Below are positions 32,249 through 40,759 of a stretch of DNA of 44,716 nt, in pieces. The stretch is from NCBI GenBank assembly GCA_030005635.1, contig JARUHP010000029.1:1-44716 (forward strand), given 5' to 3'. Origin of the DNA: Deltaproteobacteria bacterium IMCC39146 (GTDB lineage: Bacteria > Desulfobacterota > Desulfuromonadia > Desulfuromonadales > BM103). Below the pieces are notes generated by a model. It saw only the letters and a program-made list of their open reading frames with translations. It made no database searches and had not been told where the DNA came from. The first letter of the stretch is position 1. Every line of letters begins with the position of its first letter. A program made the translations under genes and the position numbers.

Positions 32249-34315
32249 ATGTCCAAAGAAATATTCCTTGAAATAGGTACTGAAGAAATCCCTGCTGGAT
32301 TCCTTCCCAAGGCCATGGCCGACCTCGAGCGCATGATTCGTAAAGAACTCGAATCTGCACGTTTGGAGTTTGGTGAGATCAAAACCTTTGCCACCCCTCG
32401 CCGTTTGGCTCTGGCCGTCAGTGACGTTGCCGAAGATCAGCCGACCTTGCGTACCGAGGCGATGGGGCCGGCCAAGCAGATTGCTTACGATGCTGACGGC
32501 AATCCAACCAAGGCTGCTATTGGTTTTGCACGGGGACAGGGCGTTGATGTTGCAGATCTGAAGCTGGTCGAGACAGAAAAAGGCGAGTATCTTTTTATTG
32601 AAAAAGAAGAGCTTGGTCGTCCAACAAGAGAGTTGTTGGCGACCGCTCTGCCTCGCTTGGTTGCCGCTCTCTCTTTCAAAAAGTCGATGCGCTGGGAGAC
32701 TCAGGATATCCGCTTTGCTCGCCCGATGCATTGGATCGTCGCCCTTTACGGTGGAGGCGTGATCCCCTTCACTCATGGCAATCTGACCAGCGGCAATCAA
32801 TCGCGAGGTCACCGTTTTATGGCCCCTCAGGAGTTCGCAGTTACTGGACTGGCTGATTGGTTGGAGGGCTGTCGCAAACATTTTGTAACGGCCGACCACA
32901 TCGAGCGCAAGGCAACGATTCGTGAGCAAGTTGTTGCCACAGGAAAGGCTGCAGGTGGCAATACCGTTGTTGATGAAAAGCTGCTCGAAGAGGTCACCTA
33001 CCTGCTCGAAGATCCAACACCTCTCTGCGGCACCTTCGAAGAGAAATATCTGCAGCTGCCCCGTGAGCTTCTGGTGACCTCGATGCGAGAGCATCAGCGC
33101 TACTTCACCATCGAAGATGCGCAAGGCAAGCTGCTCAACAAGTTTATTACCGTCTCCAATACTCGTCCGGAAGATGAGCAGGTTGTTGTTAAAGGTAACG
33201 AGAAAGTTATCCGCGCACGTCTTGCCGACGCCATGTTCTTCTGGGAGGAAGATAAGAAGGTTAAGCTTGAGAGCAATCTGGACACTCTGAAAAACGTGAT
33301 CTACCAGGCTAAACTCGGCAGCAGCTTCGAAAAGGTTGAGCGTTTCACGCAGATTGCCAGGGGCCTGGCTGAATGCTTTGAGCCCACAGCCGTTGCTCTG
33401 ACCGAACGGGCAGCCCGCTTGGCCAAGTGTGATCTCGAATCAAAGATGGTTTACGAGTTTCCCGAGTTACAAGGCATCATGGGCCGTGAGTATTCCCGTC
33501 TCGAAGGTGAGGACCCACGGGTTTCAATTGCCATCTTTGAGCATTACCTGCCTACGGAAGCTGGCGGCACCTTGCCTTCAGATAACCTCGGAGCTTTCGT
33601 CTCTATTGCCGACAAGGTTGATACCATCTGTGGCTGTTTTGGTGTCGGGCTGATCCCCACCGGATCCGCAGATCCTTATGCCTTGCGGCGCTGTGCGATC
33701 GGCGTTCTCAATATTATCCTTGATCGTGGCTACCAGGTCAGTATCCCTGAACTTGTAGAGCAGAGTCTTGGCCTTTTGGAAGAAAAGTTGAACCGGCCAA
33801 GTGCTGAGGTTCAGGCCGATGTGGTGGAATTTATCCGTTTGCGTTTGGCCAACATGTTGACCAGCCGTGATTTTGCTTCCGATGTCGTTGATGCTGTTCT
33901 GTCCGCCCGCTTCGATGCTCCCGGTGATGCCGTGGCCAGAGTCGAGGCGTTGGCCGCTCTTAAAACTGCCGCTGATTTTGAGCCGCTGGCGGTCGCTTTC
34001 AAGCGTGTCGGCAACATCATCAAGGGCGGTGTTGATAACCCGGTGCAGGCGGATCTTTTTGAAGCCGACTGCGAAAGAGCTCTGGCCGCAGCAATCGAGT
34101 TAGCCCGGCAGAGCATTGCCGACCAGGTTAGCAAGGGTGACTATGGTGCTGCGCTACAAACGATCGCCGCGTTACGCGAACCGGTCGATTCCTTCTTCGA
34201 CGGGGTCATGGTTATGGCCGAAGACGAAAAGGTTAAGGCCAACCGACTGGCCTTACTGACACAGGTAGCCAGCTTGTTCGCTGACATCGCAGACTTTACA
34301 CGCATCGCCGCTTAG
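32249..34315 (+). CDS. glyS: Glycyl-tRNA synthetase beta subunit
   Basis: A 688-residue beta subunit, normal length. It opens EIFLEIGTEEIPAGFLPKAM, with TPRRLALAV, RFARPMHWIVALYG, ATIREQVV, REHQRYFTIEDAQGKLLNKF and VVKGNEKVIRARLADAMFFW; the HD-type region has AARLAKCDLESKMVYEFPEL and the C-terminal anticodon-binding-like part has FFDGVMVMAEDEKVKANRLA. It binds tRNA-Gly for GlyQ. A GGAG lies seven bases before the ATG. The stop codon lies in the stem of a strong terminator. It is probably co-transcribed with glyQ across the repeat. Confidence 0.97.
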   Translation: MSKEIFLEIGTEEIPAGFLPKAMADLERMIRKELESARLEFGEIKTFATPRRLALAVSDVAEDQPTLRTEAMGPAKQIAYDADGNPTKAAIGFARGQGVDVADLKLVETEKGEYLFIEKEELGRPTRELLATALPRLVAALSFKKSMRWETQDIRFARPMHWIVALYGGGVIPFTHGNLTSGNQSRGHRFMAPQEFAVTGLADWLEGCRKHFVTADHIERKATIREQVVATGKAAGGNTVVDEKLLEEVTYLLEDPTPLCGTFEEKYLQLPRELLVTSMREHQRYFTIEDAQGKLLNKFITVSNTRPEDEQVVVKGNEKVIRARLADAMFFWEEDKKVKLESNLDTLKNVIYQAKLGSSFEKVERFTQIARGLAECFEPTAVALTERAARLAKCDLESKMVYEFPELQGIMGREYSRLEGEDPRVSIAIFEHYLPTEAGGTLPSDNLGAFVSIADKVDTICGCFGVGLIPTGSADPYALRRCAIGVLNIILDRGYQVSIPELVEQSLGLLEEKLNRPSAEVQADVVEFIRLRLANMLTSRDFASDVVDAVLSARFDAPGDAVARVEALAALKTAADFEPLAVAFKRVGNIIKGGVDNPVQADLFEADCERALAAAIELARQSIADQVSKGDYGAALQTIAALREPVDSFFDGVMVMAEDEKVKANRLALLTQVASLFADIADFTRIAA

Positions 34316-34339
34316 GAAACTAAGCGGCGGTTTTATTTT
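34306..34339 (+). terminator. Rho-independent terminator overlapping the glyS stop
   Basis: CGCCGCTTAG (34306-34315) pairs perfectly with CTAAGCGGCG (34320-34329) around a GAAA tetraloop, followed by TTTTATTTT. The last three codons of glyS, including the TAG stop, are the left arm of the stem, so a ribosome finishing glyS would cover it. Confidence 0.9.
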
Positions 34340-34408
34340 GGCTGAAAAGCTTTGGCCTTTTCTTCGATTGAACTATAAAATCCAACATTATGAGTGGAAC
34401 AATTTTAG

Positions 34409-34510
34409 ATTGGGACGCTGATTAACGCAGAAAAGAATGATTAAATCCAACCCTTGAGCTTTTTGTTTGGCCTTAAAATCAGCGTTCATCAGATTTGATC
34501 AGCGTCCAAT
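34409..34510. repeat. Palindromic repeat upstream of ppdK
   Basis: ATTGGGACGCTGAT (34409-34422) is the inverted match of ATCAGCGTCCAAT (34498-34510), one base shorter, and the interior has further short inverted pieces around ATTAACGCAG and AATCAGCGTT. It has no coding content. Resembles small dispersed hairpin repeats but has no second copy in this window. Confidence 0.55.
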
Positions 34511-34560
34511 TAAAGATTTTTTAAACATAAATTATCAATCTCAACGAGGAGGAAACACAG

Positions 34561-37221
34561 ATGGCAAAGTATGTTTATTTCTTCGGCGATGGAGAGGCCG
34601 AAGGTCGTGGCGACTTGAAGAATCTGCTCGGCGGCAAGGGTGCCAACCTGGCAGAGATGACCAGCATCGGTCTGCCTGTTCCAGCAGGTTTTACGGTTAC
34701 GACGAAAGTCTGTACAGAGTTTTACAAGAATGACCGCAACTATCCTGCCGGGCTAGAAGAAGAGGTTAATCAACATCTGGCCAAGGTCGAGACGTTGATG
34801 GACAAAAAATTCGGTGACACCAAGAACCCGCTGCTGGTTTCGGTGCGCTCCGGGGCCAGGGCCTCGATGCCTGGCATGATGGATACAGTTCTCAACCTTG
34901 GTCTTAATGATGAAACAGTACAGGGCGTTATTGCCCAGAGTGGCGACGAGCGCTTTGCCTACGATTCTTACCGCCGCTTCATCCAGATGTACGCCAACGT
35001 TGTTCTTGATATGGATGGCGATATTCTTGAGCATATTCTGGTCAAGATGAAAGAAGATCGCGGCGTTGAGGAAGACACCGCTTTGACTGCCGCTGACCTG
35101 AAAGAAATGGTTGGTCTTTTCAAAAACAAAGTTAAGGAAGAGCTTGGCCACGATTTCCCCATGGACCCTAAAGAACAACTTTGGGGTGCCATTGGTGCTG
35201 TCTTCGGTTCCTGGATGAATTTCCGTGCGATCACCTACCGAAGGCTCAACAATATTCCTGCTGAGTGGGGTACTGCCGTTAACGTACAGTCGATGGTCTT
35301 CGGCAACATGGGAGATGATTGTGCGACCGGCGTTGCCTTTACCCGCGACCCCTCGACCGGAGAGGATTATTTCTACGGCGAATATCTGATCAATGCTCAG
35401 GGTGAAGACGTGGTTGCCGGTACCCGGACGCCACAACCGATCAACAAAGCCAAGCACCAGCCGGGTGACCTGCCTGCCATGGAAGACGTGCTTCCCGATT
35501 GCTACCAGCAACTGGACAAGATCCGTGACATCCTCGAAAAGCATTACAAGGATATGCAGGATATCGAGTTCACTATCGAGAAGCACAAGCTCTACATGCT
35601 ACAGACCCGTAACGGCAAACGTACCGCAAAAGCGGCGGTGAAGATTGCTGTTGATATGGTCGCCGAAGGCCTGATCAGTAAGAATGATGCGATCATGCGG
35701 GTTGCTCCTGAGCAACTCGATCAGTTGCTGCACCCCTCGCTTGATCCCGATGCACATAAGACTGTAGTGGCTAAAGGTTTGCCAGCATCGCCTGGCGCTG
35801 CTTGTGGTCAGGTTGTCTTCTCTGCCAACGAAGCTGAAGAGGCTGCCAAGATCGGTCTCAAAGTGATTCTGGTGCGTGTTGAAACCAGCCCGGAAGATAT
35901 CCACGGGATGCATGCTGCTCAAGGCATTCTCACCGCTCGCGGCGGTATGACCTCGCACGCCGCTGTTGTTGCCCGCGGCATGGGCAAGAGTTGCGTCGCC
36001 GGCTGCAGTGATATCAAAGTTGATTATGCTAATCAGCAGTTCACCGCCAGGAACGGCCAGGTTTTCAAACAGGGGGATGTGATCACCCTCGATGGTTCCA
36101 CCGGTGAGGTGATGCAGGGTCAAGTGCCAACGGTACAACCCGAGCTGACCGGTGAATTTGGCCAGTTGATGGAATGGGTCGATGGCATCCGCCGCCTGCG
36201 CGTTCGCACCAACGCTGATACTCCCCATGACGCCCAGGTCGCCCGTGACTTCGGTGCCGAAGGCATCGGTCTCTGTCGTACCGAGCATATGTTTTTCGAA
36301 GGCGATCGGATTGCGGCTGTGCGTGAGATGATCCTTTCTGCAGATCTGGAAGGACGTAAGCGGGCCTTGGCGAAAATTTTGCCGATGCAAAAAGGTGACT
36401 TCCTCGGCCTTTTCCAGGTCATGAAGGGGCTGCCTGTAACCATTCGCCTGCTTGACCCGCCGCTACATGAGTTCCTACCACACACCGACAAGGAGATCGA
36501 AGCTCTGGCTGCTGAGATGAAGGTTCCCGCGCAGAATTTGAAAGCCAAAGTCGAGGCTCTGCACGAGTTCAACCCGATGCTAGGTCATCGCGGTTGTCGT
36601 CTTGCGGTCACCTATCCTGAAATCTACGACATGCAGGTGCAGGCGATCATGGAAGCTGCCTGTGAGTTGGTCAAGAACGAGGGCTTTAGCATCATTCCCG
36701 AAATTATGATTCCCCTGGTCTGTGAAGTGAAGGAATTGGCGATTCTGCGTGCCAATGCTATCCGCATTGCCGATGAAGTGGTTGCTCGCTACGGGGTTGA
36801 GGTCACCTACCTGATTGGTACCATGATCGAGTTGCCGCGTGCTGCTTTGACTGCTGATGTGATTGCCCATGAAGCAGAGTTCTTCTCCTTCGGCACCAAT
36901 GACCTGACTCAGACCACTTACGGTTTGTCTCGAGATGACGCAGGTAAATTTCTGCCTTTCTACGTCGAGCAGGAGCTCTTCCCAACCGACCCCTTTGTTG
37001 CCATTGATCAGGAAGGTGTCGGCCAACTGGTGAAGATGGGTTGTGAGCTTGGTCGCAAGACCCGCCCTGACATTAAACTCGGTATCTGTGGTGAGCACGG
37101 TGGTGAATCCTCTTCGGTCAAGTTCTGCCACCGCATCGGTCTCGATTATGTTTCCTGCTCACCGTTCCGCGTGCCGATCGCTCGTTTGGCTGCGGCACAG
37201 GCAGTTCTTGAAGAATTGTAG
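34561..37221 (+). CDS. ppdK: Pyruvate, phosphate dikinase
   Basis: An 886-residue enzyme interconverting pyruvate + ATP + Pi and PEP + AMP + PPi. The N-terminal ATP-grasp domain opens YVYFFGDGEAEGRGDLKNLL, GGKGANLAEMTSIGLPVPAG. The swivelling phosphohistidine domain has GGMTSHAAVVARGMGKSCVA with catalytic His466. The C-terminal TIM barrel has GIGLCRTEHMFF and the catalytic Cys843 in LGICGEHGGESS. GAGGAGG precedes the ATG by eight to nine bases. It supports gluconeogenesis from acetate or pyruvate in anaerobes. It is bounded by terminators on both sides, so it is monocistronic. A degraded copy of its 3' end lies at 39563-39769. Confidence 0.98.
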   Translation: MAKYVYFFGDGEAEGRGDLKNLLGGKGANLAEMTSIGLPVPAGFTVTTKVCTEFYKNDRNYPAGLEEEVNQHLAKVETLMDKKFGDTKNPLLVSVRSGARASMPGMMDTVLNLGLNDETVQGVIAQSGDERFAYDSYRRFIQMYANVVLDMDGDILEHILVKMKEDRGVEEDTALTAADLKEMVGLFKNKVKEELGHDFPMDPKEQLWGAIGAVFGSWMNFRAITYRRLNNIPAEWGTAVNVQSMVFGNMGDDCATGVAFTRDPSTGEDYFYGEYLINAQGEDVVAGTRTPQPINKAKHQPGDLPAMEDVLPDCYQQLDKIRDILEKHYKDMQDIEFTIEKHKLYMLQTRNGKRTAKAAVKIAVDMVAEGLISKNDAIMRVAPEQLDQLLHPSLDPDAHKTVVAKGLPASPGAACGQVVFSANEAEEAAKIGLKVILVRVETSPEDIHGMHAAQGILTARGGMTSHAAVVARGMGKSCVAGCSDIKVDYANQQFTARNGQVFKQGDVITLDGSTGEVMQGQVPTVQPELTGEFGQLMEWVDGIRRLRVRTNADTPHDAQVARDFGAEGIGLCRTEHMFFEGDRIAAVREMILSADLEGRKRALAKILPMQKGDFLGLFQVMKGLPVTIRLLDPPLHEFLPHTDKEIEALAAEMKVPAQNLKAKVEALHEFNPMLGHRGCRLAVTYPEIYDMQVQAIMEAACELVKNEGFSIIPEIMIPLVCEVKELAILRANAIRIADEVVARYGVEVTYLIGTMIELPRAALTADVIAHEAEFFSFGTNDLTQTTYGLSRDDAGKFLPFYVEQELFPTDPFVAIDQEGVGQLVKMGCELGRKTRPDIKLGICGEHGGESSSVKFCHRIGLDYVSCSPFRVPIARLAAAQAVLEEL

Positions 37222-37246
37222 GCTTTCAGTAAACTGTGTTACACAG

Positions 37247-37278
37247 AAGGGGATGCTAACGCATCCCCTTTATTTTTG
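37247..37278 (+). terminator. Rho-independent terminator of ppdK
   Basis: AAGGGGATGC (37247-37256) and GCATCCCCTT (37261-37270) form a perfect 10-bp stem with a TAAC loop, followed by TATTTTTG. It lies 25 bases after the ppdK stop. Confidence 0.92.
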
Positions 37279-37510
37279 TAGTTGAGTCATGTTTTGCACA
37301 TTTAGTACGAAGTTAAAACCCCTGTCCTCGCTTTTTAAAAAATGCTCATGGGGTCATTTTTAGAGGCTTTTACCACAATAAACTGACCAGAATGAAACGC
37401 CATAGGCCGTTTTGAATCAAATGATTGGGTCTTATTCCCCGCAGCTTACTGCGTTGTTTAACTTTAAAGACACAACCTTTGTTTGGCCGCGCCAGAAGTA
37501 GGTGCCTTGT

Positions 37511-37678
37511 GGCAATGAAAGTCTATCAAGGTCTATGGTTAAACCAAGCACAAGGTCAAAGCTTATGTCCTTATAGATTTTCATAGATTCTGATCGCGGC
37601 AAAAAAATAGATTCCGATTGTGTTGAAGACAAGAGTTACAGGCTGTTGATGCCTCGTAGCTTGCAGCGAGGCAGTTCT
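37511..37678. repeat. Dispersed intergenic repeat family A, copy 2
   Basis: Matches 586-752 over its whole length (for example GCAATGAAAGTCTATCAAGG and GTTACAGGCTGTTGATGCCT). It ends in the hairpin GCCTCGTAGC/GCAGCGAGGC (37651-37672) followed by GTTC and a run of seven to eight T, which could act as a terminator. A related CCCCGCAGCTTACTGCG motif lies at 37438-37454. The remainder of 37279-37842 shows no gene. Confidence 0.75.
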
Positions 37679-37842
37679 TTTTTTGTATAGCCTTCTCAGC
37701 TTCTCATTATCTGAGTGCCTTAATGTCGGTACTGCGTTTTGAGGGTCGAATTGACTCAGGGCGCCAGGTCCTGTTTGCGGATATTTTGTGAGAAAAATTA
37801 CTGAAAGATTAGTTGAATAAGCATTTTAAAAGAGAAATTTTT

Positions 37843-39504
37843 ATGAAAGCAAGAACTGGTCTTAACACCTTAGCCAAATTACCTGGACTGCTACTGCTTC
37901 TGGGTCTTGTTGTGGCTGTTTACATCGATGGGCTTGGAGGGGAATTCGTTATTGATGATCGAACCTATTTCATCGATAACGACCTGTTACCACAGCTGCG
38001 ACCTTGGTCTTTTGCTGGTATCTTCCTGCGTGCCAGCAACTATTGGGCTGAATTACTTCCTGTAAGGGATTTCTTTTATGTTTTTCAATACCAGCTTTTT
38101 GCTGACAACCCGTTTGGTTATCATCTGGTAAGCTTGCTTCTCTACTTGTTGGTTGTCGTGATCGCCTGGCGGTTGGTTGCAGAAATTTGCAAGCTTGATG
38201 ATCCTGGCGTTCCCTGCTTCTTCCCGCTCTTTTTTGCGCTGGCTTTTTTTGCGCTTCACCCCATTCATGTCGAAAGCGTGGCCTATATCTCGGGACAAAA
38301 AGACCTGCTCTGTGCCCTGTTTTCTTTCTCTTCCATTTTAGTTGCTCTGCGTTTGTTGAACACTCATCGGCTTGAGTCTGGAACTCGACACTTTACGTTG
38401 TTTGTCACTTGTTATTACACAGCTTTTTTGTCAAAGAACCTTGCTGTTGCCACTGGACTGGTGATTACTTTTCTGGGTGTCTTGTGTTTGCTCCGTAATC
38501 GCAAACGATGGCGTCTTTTTGTCTTGGGATGGTTTGCCATAAATTTGCCAGTACTCTTGTGGTTGCGTTATAGCATTTCCATTTCTAAAAATGTCTGGAA
38601 GGGGATGGATACGTTGGTTGTTCTTCCCTTTGATGAAAGATTGATCCGCGGTGTTCGGATCATGGGTGAACACTTTTTTCTCCTGGTGTGGCCAGAGCGT
38701 TTGAGCTTTGGTTACCCATTTGAGCCACTAGGAAGGTTTGACGTCTCTTTTTGGTGCGGCTTTGTCGGTATTCTACTTCTCTTTCTGCTCATTGTTCGCA
38801 GTCGGTCGTGGAATGTCAGGCTCGGAGCAGTTCTTATCGTTGGTTATTTGCTTCCGATTTCTCAGGTTTTTTATGATCTGCACAATGCCGCGATTTATGA
38901 CCGTTACTTGTTCGTACCGGTTCTCGGTGCAGGAATGTTGCTCGGGGAGGGGTTTTCCAGACTGTCGCTGAGACCATCGTTACGAAGGGCTGTTTTAGGC
39001 GTGGCTTTCGTTGCTCTTCTCATGCTGGGGTTCAAGACAGTAAACCATATTCCGGTTTATCGCTCTGATGTCGCTGTCGCCGATAATGCTTACGTCCTTT
39101 TTCCCGGTTGGAACGCTACACCATTCAATCTTGCAGTCTCACTCGTTGAGGCTGCGGACTTTGAAAGGGTGCGGATATTACTTGATTCTGAACCTTCACT
39201 CTCTCATCCGGCCTGGGTGCCTGATTACCTAATTGGTTGGATGGCTCTCGAAGAGGGGCAGGCGTCAAAAGCTGTCTCCTCTTTACGGCGATCATTCTTG
39301 CTCGCAATAGATGGGGGCTATTTTCCTTATGCAGCGTTGCCATTGGCTCGTGGCTACCGGAGTATGGGCAACGATTTGCAGGCTCTGAAGGTTATAGAAT
39401 ACGTCATGAAATCAAGCATCTACAACCCACTTGATTATTATCGGGTGAAAAAATTGCGTGAGGAGATACTCGAGGACTTTCAGAAGGCGGGGTTTGGAAG
39501 TTGA
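37843..39504 (+). CDS. TMTC/PMT-like polytopic glycosyltransferase (GT-C type, 553 aa)
   Basis: After the first span comes YIDGLGGEFVIDDRTYFIDN, the double-Asp outer loop typical of O-mannosyltransferase/TMTC-like GT-C proteins. RDFFYVFQYQLFADNPFGYH and LHPIHVESVAYISGQKDLLC are further hallmarks of this family. About ten spans follow, then a helical, TPR-like C-terminus (LIGWMALEEGQASKAVSSLR). It would transfer a sugar from a polyprenyl-phosphate donor to a protein or glycan outside the membrane. ATG 37843 is chosen over TTG 37813; AAGAGA precedes it. It lies between ppdK and a ppdK remnant. A GtrA-type gene follows about 290 bases downstream. Confidence 0.8.
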   Translation: MKARTGLNTLAKLPGLLLLLGLVVAVYIDGLGGEFVIDDRTYFIDNDLLPQLRPWSFAGIFLRASNYWAELLPVRDFFYVFQYQLFADNPFGYHLVSLLLYLLVVVIAWRLVAEICKLDDPGVPCFFPLFFALAFFALHPIHVESVAYISGQKDLLCALFSFSSILVALRLLNTHRLESGTRHFTLFVTCYYTAFLSKNLAVATGLVITFLGVLCLLRNRKRWRLFVLGWFAINLPVLLWLRYSISISKNVWKGMDTLVVLPFDERLIRGVRIMGEHFFLLVWPERLSFGYPFEPLGRFDVSFWCGFVGILLLFLLIVRSRSWNVRLGAVLIVGYLLPISQVFYDLHNAAIYDRYLFVPVLGAGMLLGEGFSRLSLRPSLRRAVLGVAFVALLMLGFKTVNHIPVYRSDVAVADNAYVLFPGWNATPFNLAVSLVEAADFERVRILLDSEPSLSHPAWVPDYLIGWMALEEGQASKAVSSLRRSFLLAIDGGYFPYAALPLARGYRSMGNDLQALKVIEYVMKSSIYNPLDYYRVKKLREEILEDFQKAGFGS

Positions 39505-39526
39505 AGATTTGGTGTCGGCTGATAAC

Positions 39527-39562
39527 CTAGTGCCGCGTCAACGACAAACTGACGCATCCAAC
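39527..39562. repeat. Solo terminal repeat of the palindromic MITE-like element
   Basis: 36 bases identical to 4202-4237, starting CTAGTGCCGCGTCAACGAC. Within it GCGTCA and TGACGC can pair around a nine-base loop. Only one arm of the element is present, placed exactly at the left edge of the ppdK remnant, so it may mark a recombination junction. Confidence 0.9.
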
Positions 39563-39769
39563 GGTTTGGTCAAAGGGTCAACCTTAGGTGTGAGTTCGAT
39601 AGAACAAAAAGCCCCGATATCAAGCTTGGAATCTTTGTTGAACACGGAAGTGAGGCTTCCTCGATGAAGTTCTGTCACGGCATCAGTCTTGACTACGTCT
39701 CCTGCTCTCCTTTCCATCTGCCGTTCGCTCGTTTGGCTGCGGCACAGACGGTGTTGGAAGAAGGCTGAA
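39563..39769 (+). pseudogene. ppdK: ppdK 3' remnant (last about 65 codons, degraded)
   Basis: The frame ending at TGA 39767-39769 reads SPDIKLGIFVEHGSEASSMK and then KFCHGISLDYVSCSPF and ARLAAAQTVLEEG, aligned with the end of ppdK (RPDIKLGICGEHGGESSSVK and following). The catalytic Cys is replaced (GIC to GIF) and the 5' part needs a frameshift near 39580-39600 (GLVKG before it). The copy starts right after the 36-bp repeat. It differs from ppdK at many silent and replacement sites, so it is old or came from another lineage. Confidence 0.85.
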
Positions 39770-39796
39770 CCTGCCAAGATTTGTTCTCAGGTCTCT

Positions 39797-40204
39797 ATGT
39801 CGCTGAAATTTAAAATAATTCAATACTCCAATCAAACAGAATTTGCCCGGTACTTCTGGGCTGGTGGATTGGCGACTTTGGCAGACTTCGCAGTGTTACT
39901 TCTGCTGACTGAGGTCTTCGACATCAACTACCTTTGGTCAAATCTGATTGCGGTCTCTGTTGGCCTTGTGGTGAGCTATGTGCTCTGCTTTAGATGGGTT
40001 TTTCTTGATCGACGTTATAATCGTGTTGTCCTGGAATTCCCGCTCTTCGTTCTGACCTGTATAATTGGTCTTCTGTTAAATGAGTTGTTATTATGGGTTT
40101 TCGTCGAATTCGTTGGGATTGATTATATCTTAGCAAAAGTTATCGTCATCGGTGTTGTCTTTTTTGTCAACTTTGGAGTTAAGAAGGTTGTTTTGTTTCG
40201 TTGA
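39797..40204 (+). CDS. GtrA-family lipid-linked sugar flippase (second copy)
   Basis: A 135-residue four-span protein. EFARYFWAGGLATLADFAVL is the GtrA opening. AVSVGLVVSYVLCFRWVFLD and EFPLFVLTCIIGLLLNELLL are the second and third helices, and FFVNFGVKKVVLFR ends with the basic tail. It would flip undecaprenyl-phosphate-sugar, possibly for the TMTC-like transferase upstream. No GtrB-type synthase is next to it. Sequence differs clearly from the 23565 protein. ATG 39797 is used; a longer frame from 39689 only reads through the ppdK remnant in another phase. Confidence 0.87.
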   Translation: MSLKFKIIQYSNQTEFARYFWAGGLATLADFAVLLLLTEVFDINYLWSNLIAVSVGLVVSYVLCFRWVFLDRRYNRVVLEFPLFVLTCIIGLLLNELLLWVFVEFVGIDYILAKVIVIGVVFFVNFGVKKVVLFR

Positions 40205-40267
40205 TAATCTTAATTTATTTCAGCGCCTCTTTCGTTCACAAAGACTATAGATAGAAGGAGTTCTACC

Positions 40268-40759
40268 ATGAAAGCGATTCTGAAAACTTGCATTGATGTT
40301 GAAGAACGCGTTGGTGAGATTTACCAGCAACTCGTTAATCATCCTGATGCCAACGAAGAGTTACGTGAGATCTGGCAGGAGATGGCTGACGATGAAATGC
40401 GTCATGCCCATCGCATTCGCCAGGTGAGTGACCGGTTCGATATGGCCGGGGTGATAGCGTGCGGTCTATCTCGTGAAGGGGTGCAGGAGCTATTAGATCG
40501 CGCCGGCGAGCTATTACTCGACGCTCAGGAGGGCAGCCTTTCCATAGATGAGGCCATCTATGCCTCTGTAGAGCTTGAGGACGCGTTCCTGAAAACCCAT
40601 ATCGGTTTTGCCGAGTCGGGCAATCAGCCTGATTTGCAGACCATGTTCAAGTCCTTGGCCGAAGCTGACAGGGTGCATACTTTACGGCTCAAATCTTATC
40701 TCAATCGTATGAACGATGGTGATGGCCTGGTGTTCGGAGACGAGGGTCACGCAGAATGA
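40268..40759 (+). CDS. Ferritin-like/rubrerythrin-type diiron protein
   Basis: A 163-residue, all-helical, acidic protein. Four-helix-bundle metal motifs are visible: CIDVEERVGEIYQQL (Glu), MADDEMRHAHRI (ExxH), SVELEDAFLKTH (Glu) and LAEADRVHTLRL (His). The rubredoxin-like Cys4 domain of true rubrerythrins is absent. Possible roles are peroxide reduction or iron handling. GGAG precedes the ATG by eight bases. The stop overlaps the following dehydrogenase start as ATGA, so both are co-translated. Confidence 0.75.
   Translation: MKAILKTCIDVEERVGEIYQQLVNHPDANEELREIWQEMADDEMRHAHRIRQVSDRFDMAGVIACGLSREGVQELLDRAGELLLDAQEGSLSIDEAIYASVELEDAFLKTHIGFAESGNQPDLQTMFKSLAEADRVHTLRLKSYLNRMNDGDGLVFGDEGHAE

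Noticed and set aside
34753-35586. 277-codon minus-strand frame inside ppdK
   Set aside because: Antisense shadow of ppdK; no domain or ribosome binding site.
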